Shown: piece after piece, positions 7,754 through 15,951 of the stretch | Numbering within the stretch: the stretch's first letter is position 1 | Layout of the letters: each line of letters begins with the position of its first letter | Origin: Clostridium moniliforme | GTDB lineage: Bacteria; Bacillota; Clostridia; Clostridiales; Clostridiaceae | Reading direction: 5' to 3' | Assembly (NCBI RefSeq): GCF_017873235.1 | Contig: NZ_JAGGJZ010000005.1 | Coordinates: 121,217-185,216 of the forward strand | Length of the DNA stretch: 64,000 bases | Position numbers and translations under genes: made by a program | Notes under the pieces: model-generated | The model's database searches: none | What the model saw: only the letters and a program-made list of their open reading frames with translations | What the model was told of the DNA's origin: nothing

Positions 7754-9715
7754 ATGTGTAAAAAGCCATATTATATAACTACACCAATATATTATCCATC
7801 AACAAAACTTCATATAGGTAATACCTATACAACAGTTGCAGCAGATGCAATAGCAAGATTTAAAAGATTAACTGGATATGATGTAATGTTTTTAACAGGA
7901 ACAGATGAACATGGTCAAAAAATTCAAAGAATTGCTGAAGAAAAGGGAATAACTCCAATAGAGCATGTTAACGAAATTGTTGCTGGAATAAAGGACCTTT
8001 GGAACATGATGGACATAAAATATGATAAGTTTATAAGAACAACTGAAGATTATCATATTGAAGCAGTACAAAAGATATTTAAAAAATTATATGATCAAGG
8101 AGATATATATAAAAGCTCATATGAGGGTTTATATTGTACTCCATGTGAATCTTTCTGGACTGAAAGTCAATTAGTAGACGGAAAATGCCCAGACTGTGGA
8201 AGACCAGTTGAAACTTCAAAGGAAGAAGCATATTTCTTCAAGATGAGCAAGTATGCTGATAGATTAATAAAATATATAGAGGAACATCCAGATTTTATTC
8301 AACCAGAATCAAGAAAGAATGAAATGTTAAATAACTTCTTAAAGCCAGGTCTTCAAGATCTTTGTGTTTCAAGAACTAGCTTTAATTGGGGAGTTCCTGT
8401 AACTTTTGATGAAAAGCATGTAGTGTATGTTTGGATAGATGCGTTATCAAACTATATAACTGCTTTAGGATATGGAAGCAACAATACAGAATTATTTGAT
8501 AAATATTGGCCTGCAGATATTCATTTAATAGGTAAAGATATTTTGAGATTCCATACAATATATTGGCCAATAATGTTAATGGCACTTGATTTACCATTAC
8601 CAAAGAAAGTATTTGGACATGGATGGTTACTTGTTGATGGCGGAAAGATGAGTAAATCAAAGGGTAATGTAGTAGACCCAGTTGCACTTGTTGAAAATTT
8701 TGGAGTTGATGCAGTTAGATATTACTTATTAAGAGAAATACCATTTGGAGCAGATGGATTATTTAATAATGAAATATTTATAAAGAAGATAAATTCAGAT
8801 CTTTGTAATGACCTTGGAAACTTACTTTCAAGAACAGTTGCAATGGTTGAAAAGTATTTTGATGGAACAATTCCAGCACCTTTAGAAAAGGAAGAAGTTG
8901 ATGATGATTTAATAAATCTTGCATTAGCTACTCCAAAGAAGGTTGAAGATGCAATAAATGGACTTAAGATTCCAGAAGCTTTAGAACATATATTTGAATT
9001 AGTTGGAAGAGCTAATAAATATATTGATGAAACAACACCATGGATATTAGCTAAAGATGAAGATAAAAAAGGTAGACTTGGAACAGTTCTTTATAACTTA
9101 GCAGAAAGTTTAAGATTTATATCAGTTCTTATATCACCATTTTTACCAACAACAGCTGAAAAAATAAATGAACAATTAGCAGTAACAGCTAAAGATTGGA
9201 ATTCATTAGAAGGTTTTGATGGAACAGCACCAGGAACAACAGTTAAAAAGGGAGAAAATTTATTCCCAAGAATAGATGTAGATAAAAAATTAGCTGAACT
9301 TGAAGAATTAAGAAAAGCTCAAATGGATGCTGTAAAGGCAAAAGCAGAAGCAAAGGTAGAAGAAGCTAAAGAAATGACACCAATAAAAGAAGAAATAACT
9401 ATAGATGACTTTGAAAAGTTAGATTTAAGAGTAGTTAAAGTATTAGAATGTGAACCAATAAAAAAAGCAAACAAGTTACTTAAACTAAAAGTAGACCTAG
9501 GTGGAGAAGTTAGACAGGTTGTTTCAGGAATTGCTAAGCACTTTAAGCCAGAAGATTTAATAGGAAAAAATGTTGTATTAGTTGCAAATCTTAAACCTGT
9601 TAAATTAAGAGGAGAATTATCACAAGGAATGATACTTGCAGCATCAAATGATGATGACAGTGTATTAAATTTAGTAAGTCCAGGAGAATTACCAACTGGA
9701 AGTATAGTAAGATAA
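7754..9715 (+). CDS. metG: Methionyl-tRNA synthetase
   Basis: A 653-residue class I synthetase that charges tRNA-Met. HIGH appears as HIGN at residues 20-23, and KMSKS is intact near residue 298 (GGKMSKSKGN). A four-cysteine zinc knuckle of the CTPC/CPDC type lies at about 128-148. The anticodon-binding helical domain follows, and from about residue 550 a C-terminal EMAP/Trbp-type tRNA-binding domain (DFEKLDLRVVKVLECEPI). Length is standard for Gram-positive dimeric MetRS. It is preceded by its own methionine T-box, and AAGGAGG precedes the ATG. This is clearly the housekeeping enzyme of the window, in contrast to the paralogue at 9857. Confidence 0.97.
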   Translation: MCKKPYYITTPIYYPSTKLHIGNTYTTVAADAIARFKRLTGYDVMFLTGTDEHGQKIQRIAEEKGITPIEHVNEIVAGIKDLWNMMDIKYDKFIRTTEDYHIEAVQKIFKKLYDQGDIYKSSYEGLYCTPCESFWTESQLVDGKCPDCGRPVETSKEEAYFFKMSKYADRLIKYIEEHPDFIQPESRKNEMLNNFLKPGLQDLCVSRTSFNWGVPVTFDEKHVVYVWIDALSNYITALGYGSNNTELFDKYWPADIHLIGKDILRFHTIYWPIMLMALDLPLPKKVFGHGWLLVDGGKMSKSKGNVVDPVALVENFGVDAVRYYLLREIPFGADGLFNNEIFIKKINSDLCNDLGNLLSRTVAMVEKYFDGTIPAPLEKEEVDDDLINLALATPKKVEDAINGLKIPEALEHIFELVGRANKYIDETTPWILAKDEDKKGRLGTVLYNLAESLRFISVLISPFLPTTAEKINEQLAVTAKDWNSLEGFDGTAPGTTVKKGENLFPRIDVDKKLAELEELRKAQMDAVKAKAEAKVEEAKEMTPIKEEITIDDFEKLDLRVVKVLECEPIKKANKLLKLKVDLGGEVRQVVSGIAKHFKPEDLIGKNVVLVANLKPVKLRGELSQGMILAASNDDDSVLNLVSPGELPTGSIVR

Positions 9716-9731
9716 ATATTGTATAACATTT

Positions 9732-9770
9732 AAGGAAGTCAGCTTAAAAATTAAGTTGACTTCCTTCTTA
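9732..9770 (+). terminator. Probable terminator after metG
   Basis: A 16-bp stem with a single G-T wobble (9732-9747 with 9751-9766) and a short loop. The T-tract after it is weak, so some read-through into the MetRS-like gene is possible. Confidence 0.7.
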
Positions 9771-9856
9771 TATATAGGTATAAAAAGTATTATTAAAATT
9801 AAATATAATATATTAAGGTTTTTAAATAGTAAAAGGTTATATAAAAGAGGTGAATT

Positions 9857-11239
9857 ATGAAGGTTGTAATAGGAAACGCTTGGCCTTATGCAAATGGTAA
9901 GCTTCATTTAGGAAGAATAGCAGTATTTTTACCAGGTGATATTCTTGCAAGGTATCATAGAATGATGGGTGATGATGTAATATTCATATCAGGTAGTGAT
10001 GCTCATGGCCATTTAGTAAAAAGGAAGGCAGAAGAATTAAAGATTACTCCGAAGGAAACTTTGGATAAATATCACAAAGAGTTTTTAAACTGTTTTAAAA
10101 ATTTAAATTTTTCATTTGATTTATTTACACATACTGATACAGAATATCATAAAAATATGGTAAAAGAATTTATTGTAAAGTTGTATAAAAATGGATATAT
10201 ATATGAAAAAAATGATTTAGAGGATAATAAAGAAAATAAACATTTATTCTTTGCGCTTTCTAAGGTAGAAAAGGATGTAAAGAGAACATTTATTAAACAA
10301 GAATTTTGGAGAAAAAATGCTCAAGATATAACTAAAAGATATATAGATGAAGGATTAAGAGATAGAGCTGTAACTAAAGAAATAGATTGGGGAGTTGATG
10401 TACCATTAGAAGGTTTTTCTGATAAAAAGATTTTTGTATGGATTGAGGCGTTAATGGGATATATTACTGCAACTTCTAAATATTTAGAGGGTAAAGAGGA
10501 TAAACTTTCAGATTATTGGGATGGTGATGATAGTAAGGTATATTTAGTTCATGGAAAGGATAATATACCATTTCATACTATAGTTTTTCCTGGACTTTTA
10601 GCATCATTAGGATTTAAAAATACTAAATTAAATATTATTTCTAGTGAACATTTAAAACTTGAAGGTAAAGATTTTTCTACAAATAAAAATTGGGCAATTT
10701 GGGTAGATGAAATACTTAAAAAATATGATGTTGATACTTTAAGATACTATTTAATATTAAATGGACCTGAATTTAAAGATACTGATTTTAAATGGAAAAA
10801 TTTTATCAATTCACATAATTATGATTTAGTTTTAGAATTAAATGAATTATACAAAAAATCAATATTAAATGGAAATATAAAAGAATGTACTTTAGAAGAG
10901 AAAAATAAAATATTAAATTTATATTTTAGCGTAGGAGATAAGATAGAATATGGAGAATTTAAAAGTGCATTAAAAGAAATATTTTCTTATATAATAGAAG
11001 AAAATAAAAAAACAAAACCTTCTATTAATATAGTAATAAATTTAGCTAATATATTAGAACCATTTTTACCAAAAACAAGTAGAAAGATAAAAGCAAAATT
11101 TTGTGTAAATGAGTTTACTTGGAATTTTATAACTATTAAAAAGATGCCAGCAAAATTAGTTTATGAACCAATTTTTGAAAGTATAGATAAGAAAAATATA
11201 ATAGAAGAAATTAAAAAACTAAAAGAAAATAAATTTTAA
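9857..11239 (+). CDS. Divergent MetRS-like class I synthetase paralogue
   Basis: A 460-residue protein related to MetRS of the E. coli/archaeal branch rather than to the metG next door: NAWPYANGKLHLG (HIGH as LHLG, residues 16-19), SGSDAHG, GKDNIPFHT and DTDFKWKNF are recognisable. Two key features are damaged. The insert that normally holds the zinc cysteines is shortened and has no cysteine pairs (about 105-150), and the KMSKS loop, usually K-F-S-T-S in this branch, reads D-F-S-T-N at about 272-276. The C-terminal tRNA-binding domain is absent. There is no T-box in front of it. AGAGGTG precedes the ATG. It could be a drug-insensitive second MetRS, a specialised aminoacylating enzyme, or a non-catalytic relative; sequence cannot decide. 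Confidence 0.82.
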   Translation: MKVVIGNAWPYANGKLHLGRIAVFLPGDILARYHRMMGDDVIFISGSDAHGHLVKRKAEELKITPKETLDKYHKEFLNCFKNLNFSFDLFTHTDTEYHKNMVKEFIVKLYKNGYIYEKNDLEDNKENKHLFFALSKVEKDVKRTFIKQEFWRKNAQDITKRYIDEGLRDRAVTKEIDWGVDVPLEGFSDKKIFVWIEALMGYITATSKYLEGKEDKLSDYWDGDDSKVYLVHGKDNIPFHTIVFPGLLASLGFKNTKLNIISSEHLKLEGKDFSTNKNWAIWVDEILKKYDVDTLRYYLILNGPEFKDTDFKWKNFINSHNYDLVLELNELYKKSILNGNIKECTLEEKNKILNLYFSVGDKIEYGEFKSALKEIFSYIIEENKKTKPSINIVINLANILEPFLPKTSRKIKAKFCVNEFTWNFITIKKMPAKLVYEPIFESIDKKNIIEEIKKLKENKF

Positions 11240-11251
11240 AATATAGTAAAA

Positions 11252-11296
11252 TAAAAAACCTAGAATATCTACAATAGGGGGACGAGATACTCTAGG
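11252..11296 (-). terminator. Leftward terminator for the Crp/Fnr gene, far downstream
   Basis: A 12-bp stem with one wobble (11259-11270 with 11285-11296) and a 14-base loop. Only in the minus-strand reading is it followed by a run of six T (11258-11253), so it should end the Crp/Fnr transcript about 160 bases beyond its stop codon. It lies only about 20 bases after the MetRS-like stop but has no T-run in that direction. Confidence 0.65.
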
Positions 11297-11453
11297 CAAA
11301 CCAATCAATTAAGATGGTTATAAGGGGTAAATAATAATGCTTTAACTACTTTACAATTACATAATAACCTAGTAATATGTCATTTATGTGTCAAAAAATA
11401 TAATAAAATATTAAGAGATAATAATTAAAATATTAAAATTTCAATAAAAGTAA

Positions 11454-12131
11454 TTAATTTGAATAAATTTTATCAAAATCTAATATTCTAATAGTTTTTC
11501 TGTCGTAGTCTATTATATTTTCATTTTTTAATTTTATTAATTCTCTAGAAAGAGAAGGTCTTTGAACACCAAATGAATCCGCTAAAGCTTGTTTTGTCAT
11601 AGTTAATATTATTGTATCACTATTTTGTTTTCTAGATTCTTTTAATAAGAAATCATATATCATATCTCTTAAAGATTTAGATGTTACTTGGCGTAATTTT
11701 GAACTTAAAAGCATAGCTTTATTTGATAATAATTTTAAAAATAATAATAGAAAATTTTGATTTGATTGAAGGAGGTTTGTAACCTCTTTTTTATTTATAT
11801 GAAGAACTAAACTTTTATCCTTACTAACAACATCCATAGGGTAAATATTTTTATCTCCAAAGAGAAGATTTTCTCCGAACATATTACCCTTTTGTAATCT
11901 AGTTACAACTAGGGTGTTACCGTTAGCATCATTTTGTTGAATTTCAATTTTTCCACTTATTATAATACTTAAATGATCACATTTTTCAGTATGAAAGAAA
12001 ATGGTTTCTTCTTTTGAATAATCTTTTATATTAACTAAAGGATTTTTTAGTAGTATGCTTAATTCATTTTCACTAAAATTTTTAAACAATAGAGAAGTTT
12101 TTAATATAGAAATTATTTCATTATTATTCAT
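11454..12131 (-). CDS. Crp/Fnr-family transcriptional regulator
   Basis: A regulator of about 225 residues. The N-terminal cyclic-nucleotide-binding-type beta-barrel (about 20-135; IISGKIEIQQND, GNMFGENLLFGD) is joined by a long helix to a winged helix-turn-helix (about 160-225) with recognition region TKQALADSFGVQRPSLSREL. It lacks the N-terminal cysteine cluster of oxygen-sensing FNR and the full cAMP-binding signature, so the effector is unknown. I prefer the ATG at 12131 over the GTG at 12140 because AAAGGA sits ten bases from the ATG but only one base from the GTG. It is monocistronic, divergent from tatD, with a long 3' untranslated region ending at the hairpin at 11259-11296. Confidence 0.88.
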   Translation of the reverse strand: MNNNEIISILKTSLLFKNFSENELSILLKNPLVNIKDYSKEETIFFHTEKCDHLSIIISGKIEIQQNDANGNTLVVTRLQKGNMFGENLLFGDKNIYPMDVVSKDKSLVLHINKKEVTNLLQSNQNFLLLFLKLLSNKAMLLSSKLRQVTSKSLRDMIYDFLLKESRKQNSDTIILTMTKQALADSFGVQRPSLSRELIKLKNENIIDYDRKTIRILDFDKIYSN

Positions 12132-12229
12132 GATTTTCACATCCTTTCGATTTTCATATGTTTTGTATAAGTTACTTATAATGTATAATAATATACATAT
12201 TAAATTATTTAAAGAGGGAGATATAGACT

Positions 12230-13015
12230 ATGGAAAATAAATATAAAATTTTTGATACTCATGCCCATTATGATTCAGAAGATTATGATATAGATAGAGA
12301 AAATATACTTGAAGAATTAAAAGAAAATGGTGTTATTGGAATATTAAATTGTGCATCATCATATGATAGTGTTAAATTAACAGATGAACTTACAAAAAAA
12401 TATGATTTTGTATATGGGGCATTAGGAATACATCCTGAAAATGCAGATGAGTTTACAGAAGAAAGACTTGATATAATAAAAGATATGATAAAAGCAAATG
12501 ATAAGATAGTTGCAGTTGGAGAAATTGGATTAGATTATTATTGGGACGAAAATCCATCAAGAGAAATTCAAAAAGAAGTTTTGAGAAAGCATATGGAACT
12601 TGCAAAGGAATTAAATATGCCTGTAATAATTCATGATAGAGATGCGCATAAAGATACTCTTGACATAATAAAAGAATTTCCAGAAGTTAAAGGGATTATC
12701 CATTGTTTTTCAGGAAGTGTTGAGTTTGCAAGAGAATGTATAAAGCTTGGATATTATATAGGATTTACAGGAGTTGTAACATTTAAAAATGCTAAAAAGA
12801 TTGTTGAAGTTGCAAAAGATATACCTTTAGATAGAATGCTTGTTGAAACTGATGCTCCATTTATGGCACCTGTACCAAACAGAGGAAAGAGAAATAGGTC
12901 GGATTATATAAAAGAAATAATAGAAAAATTAGCAGAGATAAGAGATTTAGATCCAATTGAATTAAATATGAAGCTAAATGATAATTTCTATAACTTGATT
13001 AAAAAAGAAAAATAG
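12230..13015 (+). CDS. tatD: TatD-family metal-dependent deoxyribonuclease
   Basis: A 261-residue TIM-barrel hydrolase, homologue of Bacillus YabD. Metal and catalytic residues are present: HAHYD at the N-terminus, Glu in VGEIGLDYYW, His in PVIIHDRDA, His in IIHCFSGS and Asp in LVETDAPFM. TatD proteins act as 3'-5' exonucleases on DNA and have been linked to repair and DNA degradation. Length is normal. GAGGGAGA lies about nine bases before the ATG. The gene sits between metG and yabE as in Bacillus (metS-yabD-yabE-rnmV-ksgA), which supports orthology. Confidence 0.94.
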   Translation: MENKYKIFDTHAHYDSEDYDIDRENILEELKENGVIGILNCASSYDSVKLTDELTKKYDFVYGALGIHPENADEFTEERLDIIKDMIKANDKIVAVGEIGLDYYWDENPSREIQKEVLRKHMELAKELNMPVIIHDRDAHKDTLDIIKEFPEVKGIIHCFSGSVEFARECIKLGYYIGFTGVVTFKNAKKIVEVAKDIPLDRMLVETDAPFMAPVPNRGKRNRSDYIKEIIEKLAEIRDLDPIELNMKLNDNFYNLIKKEK

Positions 13016-13202
13016 AATATAATTAAATGGAATTAATTGTAATTTTGATTCATACTCTTATGTAGAGGAGACATTTTAACTAATACCATAGACGTAAGGA
13101 GACTCCATAAAGAACTGAAAGATATATAGGAATTATACATTTTTTATTATGCAAAATATTGCATTTTTTTATATCAGTTCAAAAAAGCAAGAGGCTTTTA
13201 AT
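13016..13202 (+). other. Intergenic region with probable structured RNA and terminator
   Basis: This 187-base gap holds no gene. It contains AGGAGAC twice (13057-13063 and 13097-13103), a small terminator-like hairpin (13149-13154 with 13159-13164) followed by seven T, and a flanking pair GAACTGA (13112-13118) with TCAGTTC (13174-13180) that encloses the hairpin. It could be the tatD 3' end, a small RNA, or an uncharacterised leader. It lies upstream of the yabE promoter at 13203, so it would not be part of that transcript. I could not match it to a known riboswitch class. Confidence 0.4.
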
Positions 13203-13232
13203 TTGACAAAATATTAAAAAGTAATATATAAT
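13203..13232 (+). promoter_or_regulatory. Sigma-A promoter of yabE
   Basis: Consensus TTGACA (13203-13208), an 18-base spacer and consensus TATAAT (13227-13232), followed by a short leader with AAAGGAGGG before the yabE ATG. Confidence 0.85.
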
Positions 13233-13265
13233 GCAAAAGACACTCTTGCCAAAGGAGGGAAATCA

Positions 13266-14321
13266 ATGGTAGAAAAATTTAAAACTTTTATTAAGAAAAG
13301 TTTTTCTAACGGTCCGAAGGCAAAAATAGTGATATTAGCCACGGTCTGTGTTGTGGCAGTAGCAGTAATTACAATTGTTACGATGAGAAAGACAGTAAAA
13401 TTAAGAATTGACGGAAAAGAAGAAGTATTTATCACATATAAGGGGACTGTTAAAGATGCGTTGCAAGATAAAGGTATAGAAGTATCTAAACATGATAAAG
13501 TGCAACCATCCTTAGAATCCAAAATTAATGAGGCTGAAGAGATTACAGTTAAGAAGGCCGTGCCTATCAAGGTTAACTTTGCAAAGAAAGATGTTACAGT
13601 TCTTTCAGCAGAAGATAATGTTGAAGATGCCTTAGTAGCTAGTAATGATCAACTTAAAAAAGAAGGAGTAGAGTATGTAAAGGGCGTTGATGAAATTAAG
13701 CCTGGACCAAATGCTCCAATAGAAAAAGATATGAATGTTGATGTCATAAAGGTTGAAACTAAAAATATAACAGAACATAAAGAAATACCTTATGACACAG
13801 TAACTAAGAATGACTCATCTCTTGAAAAAGGGAAGGAGAAGGTTGAAGCTGTAGGTAAGAATGGAAAACAAGAAGTTACTTACCAAGTGGTTTATAAAGA
13901 TGGCAAGGCGGCTTCAAAGACAGAAGTAAGTAGCAAAGTTGTTGCAACTCCTATAAACGCAATTGTTGTACAAGGTACTAAAAATCCTGTAAAATATATA
14001 CCAAATAGAGGAGATTCAGTACAATATAAAAAACATTTAGTTATGGAATCAACAGCATATTCAGGACATAATACTACTGCTACTGGTGTAAAACCAGTGT
14101 ACAACCCTGGTGGTGTAAGTACAATAGCAGTTGACCCAAGAGTTATACCGTTAGGTAGCTTAGTATATGTAGAAGGATATGGTTATGCAAGAGCCGCAGA
14201 TACTGGTGGGGCTATTAAAGGAAATATAATAGATGTTTTCTTCAATAGTTCAAGTCAATGTAATTCATGGGGAAGAAAATATGGCGTAGATGTTTATATA
14301 GTATCTTATCCAGGAGAATAG
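13266..14321 (+). CDS. yabE: YabE-like cell-wall protein: DUF348, G5 and 3D domains
   Basis: A 351-residue envelope protein. One membrane anchor lies at about 19-38 (IVILATVCVVAVAVITIV). DUF348 repeats follow (about 42-150; VFITYKGTVKDALQDKGIEV and VTVLSAEDNVEDAL), then a G5 domain (about 155-235; TEHKEIPYDTV) and a C-terminal 3D domain (about 260-350) with the conserved aspartates in AVDPRVIPLGS, AADTGG and IIDVFF. The same architecture is seen in Bacillus YabE and relates to resuscitation-promoting-factor-like hydrolases, so a role in peptidoglycan remodelling is likely, though the catalytic chemistry of the 3D domain is inferred from MltA-like folds. It lies in the conserved tatD-yabE-rnmV-ksgA order. 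Confidence 0.92.
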   Translation: MVEKFKTFIKKSFSNGPKAKIVILATVCVVAVAVITIVTMRKTVKLRIDGKEEVFITYKGTVKDALQDKGIEVSKHDKVQPSLESKINEAEEITVKKAVPIKVNFAKKDVTVLSAEDNVEDALVASNDQLKKEGVEYVKGVDEIKPGPNAPIEKDMNVDVIKVETKNITEHKEIPYDTVTKNDSSLEKGKEKVEAVGKNGKQEVTYQVVYKDGKAASKTEVSSKVVATPINAIVVQGTKNPVKYIPNRGDSVQYKKHLVMESTAYSGHNTTATGVKPVYNPGGVSTIAVDPRVIPLGSLVYVEGYGYARAADTGGAIKGNIIDVFFNSSSQCNSWGRKYGVDVYIVSYPGE

Positions 14322-14333
14322 TATGATTTTTAT

Positions 14334-14370
14334 AGAGATAACAAAAAAATGTGTTATCTCTTATTTTTTT
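14334..14370 (+). terminator. Intrinsic terminator after yabE
   Basis: A perfect 10-bp stem (14334-14343 with 14352-14361) followed by a T-rich run. Confidence 0.88.
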
Positions 14371-14477
14371 ATATAAATATAATAGTTAGTTATTTGACAT
14401 ACCATTCATATATATGTAAATTATTTATATAGAAAACTGCTAAGGAATAATTAGAATTAGCGAAAGGATGTAAAGTT

Positions 14478-15038
14478 GTGGAGAAAAAGGTTATAAAAGA
14501 AGTTATAGTTGTAGAAGGTAGAGATGATATTGATGCAGTAAAAAAGGCTGTAGATGCAGAACTTATTGCTGTTGGAGGATTTGGAATAAATAGAAAAGTT
14601 ATAGATAGAATAAAAGAAGCTCAAAAAAGAAAGGGGGTAATAGTTCTTACTGATCCTGATTTTGCAGGAGAAAAGATAAGAAGTATTATTAGAAAAAGAG
14701 TAAAGGGAATAAAGCATGCTTATATTGCTCAAGAAGATGGATTAAAAGACGGAGATATTGGAGTAGAGAATGCTTGCCCTGAAGTTATAATAAGAGCTTT
14801 AGAAGGAGCTAAGGTTACATTAGAAGAGAAGACAGCTATTTATGGAATGGAAGATATGTTTTTCTTTAAACTTACAGCAGATAGTAAAGCAAAAGAAAGA
14901 AGAATGGCCCTTGGAAAAGAACTTGGAATTGGATATGGAAATGCAAAGCAAATGGTATCTAGATTAAATAATTATGGAATAGATAAAGATGAATTTGTAA
15001 AAGCTATACAAAAGGTAGATAAGGAAATAGGAGAATAA
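14478..15038 (+). CDS. rnmV: Ribonuclease M5
   Basis: A 186-residue TOPRIM-domain endonuclease that matures 5S rRNA from its precursor, acting with ribosomal protein L18. The TOPRIM signature is clear: VVEGRDD near the N-terminus and [18 protein letters not shown] at about 55-72, followed by the RNase M5 C-terminal region ([22 protein letters not shown]). The start is GTG at 14478, with GAAAGGATG upstream; no in-frame ATG lies nearby. It stops four bases before ksgA and is almost certainly cotranscribed with it, as in other Firmicutes. Confidence 0.95.
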   Translation: MEKKVIKEVIVVEGRDDIDAVKKAVDAELIAVGGFGINRKVIDRIKEAQKRKGVIVLTDPDFAGEKIRSIIRKRVKGIKHAYIAQEDGLKDGDIGVENACPEVIIRALEGAKVTLEEKTAIYGMEDMFFFKLTADSKAKERRMALGKELGIGYGNAKQMVSRLNNYGIDKDEFVKAIQKVDKEIGE

Positions 15039-15042
15039 TAAT

Positions 15043-15885
15043 ATGGAAATAAAAGATTATAAAACTCAAGAACTTGTAAAAAAGTACAACTTTAAATTTT
15101 CAAAGAGTTTAGGACAAAACTTTCTTATAGATGATTCTGTGTTAAATGATATAGTAAGTGGTGCAGATGTAAATGATGAGGATTTAGTAATAGAAATAGG
15201 TCCTGGAGTTGGAACACTTACAGCTCATCTTTTAAATAAAGCTAAAAAGGTTGTTTCAATTGAATTAGATAGTGATTTAATACCTATATTAACTGAAGAA
15301 CTTGGAAGTCATCCAAACTTTTCACTTATACACAAGGATGCACTTAAAGTTGACTTTAATGAGATAATTGGAGATGAAAAAAGTGTAAAGCTGGTAGCTA
15401 ACCTTCCATACTATGTAACTACTCCAATTATAGTTAAACTTTTAAAGGATGGATATAAGTTTAAGAGCTTAACTATAATGATTCAAAAAGAGGTTGCAGA
15501 GAGAATTGATGCAGAGCCAAATTGCAAGGAATATGGATCACTTTCACTATTAGTTCAATATTATTGTAATACTAAAATAATAAGAAAGGTTGCTCCAAGT
15601 TCATTTATACCAAGACCTAAAGTTGAGTCTATAGTTATAAGATTAGACAGACTAGATGAGCCAAAGGTTAAAGTTAAAGATGAAACTCTTATGTTTGAAA
15701 TAATAAGAAGCTCATTTAATATGAGAAGAAAAACTTTATGGAATGGAGTAAAGAATATAGGATTAAATAAAGAAAATTTACAAAAAGCTTTTGAAGAAGC
15801 TGGAATAGATCCTAAGAGAAGAGGAGAAACTTTATCCCTTGAAGAGTTTGCAAAGCTTAGTGATAGAATTTATGAATATAAATAA
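15043..15885 (+). CDS. ksgA: 16S rRNA (adenine-N6,N6)-dimethyltransferase
   Basis: A 280-residue KsgA/RsmA enzyme that dimethylates the two adjacent adenosines near the 3' end of 16S rRNA during small-subunit assembly. Motifs visible: [10 protein letters not shown] at about 21-30, SAM-binding [10 protein letters not shown] at about 50-59, catalytic [10 protein letters not shown] at about 122-131, and the C-terminal [12 protein letters not shown] segment. Length is typical. It overlaps no other gene and forms a pair with rnmV. Loss of this enzyme gives kasugamycin resistance in studied bacteria. Confidence 0.97.
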   Translation: MEIKDYKTQELVKKYNFKFSKSLGQNFLIDDSVLNDIVSGADVNDEDLVIEIGPGVGTLTAHLLNKAKKVVSIELDSDLIPILTEELGSHPNFSLIHKDALKVDFNEIIGDEKSVKLVANLPYYVTTPIIVKLLKDGYKFKSLTIMIQKEVAERIDAEPNCKEYGSLSLLVQYYCNTKIIRKVAPSSFIPRPKVESIVIRLDRLDEPKVKVKDETLMFEIIRSSFNMRRKTLWNGVKNIGLNKENLQKAFEEAGIDPKRRGETLSLEEFAKLSDRIYEYK

Positions 15886-15951
15886 ACTAATATTATCATA
15901 ACAGGAACCTTCACGCATATAATATATTGAATAAATGTATGTGGAGGTAAT

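Noticed and set aside
9319..9729. Long minus-strand open frame opposite the metG 3' end
   Set aside because: It lies entirely inside metG, has no ribosome binding site and reads as low-complexity Ser/Thr/Leu; a shadow of the real gene.
11259..11296. Rightward terminator for the MetRS-like gene
   Set aside because: In plus-strand sense the hairpin is followed by CAAACC, not T; the T-run exists only on the minus strand.
13016..13202. c-di-GMP or c-di-AMP riboswitch before yabE
   Set aside because: The conserved blocks of those classes are absent, and the yabE promoter lies downstream of the element.
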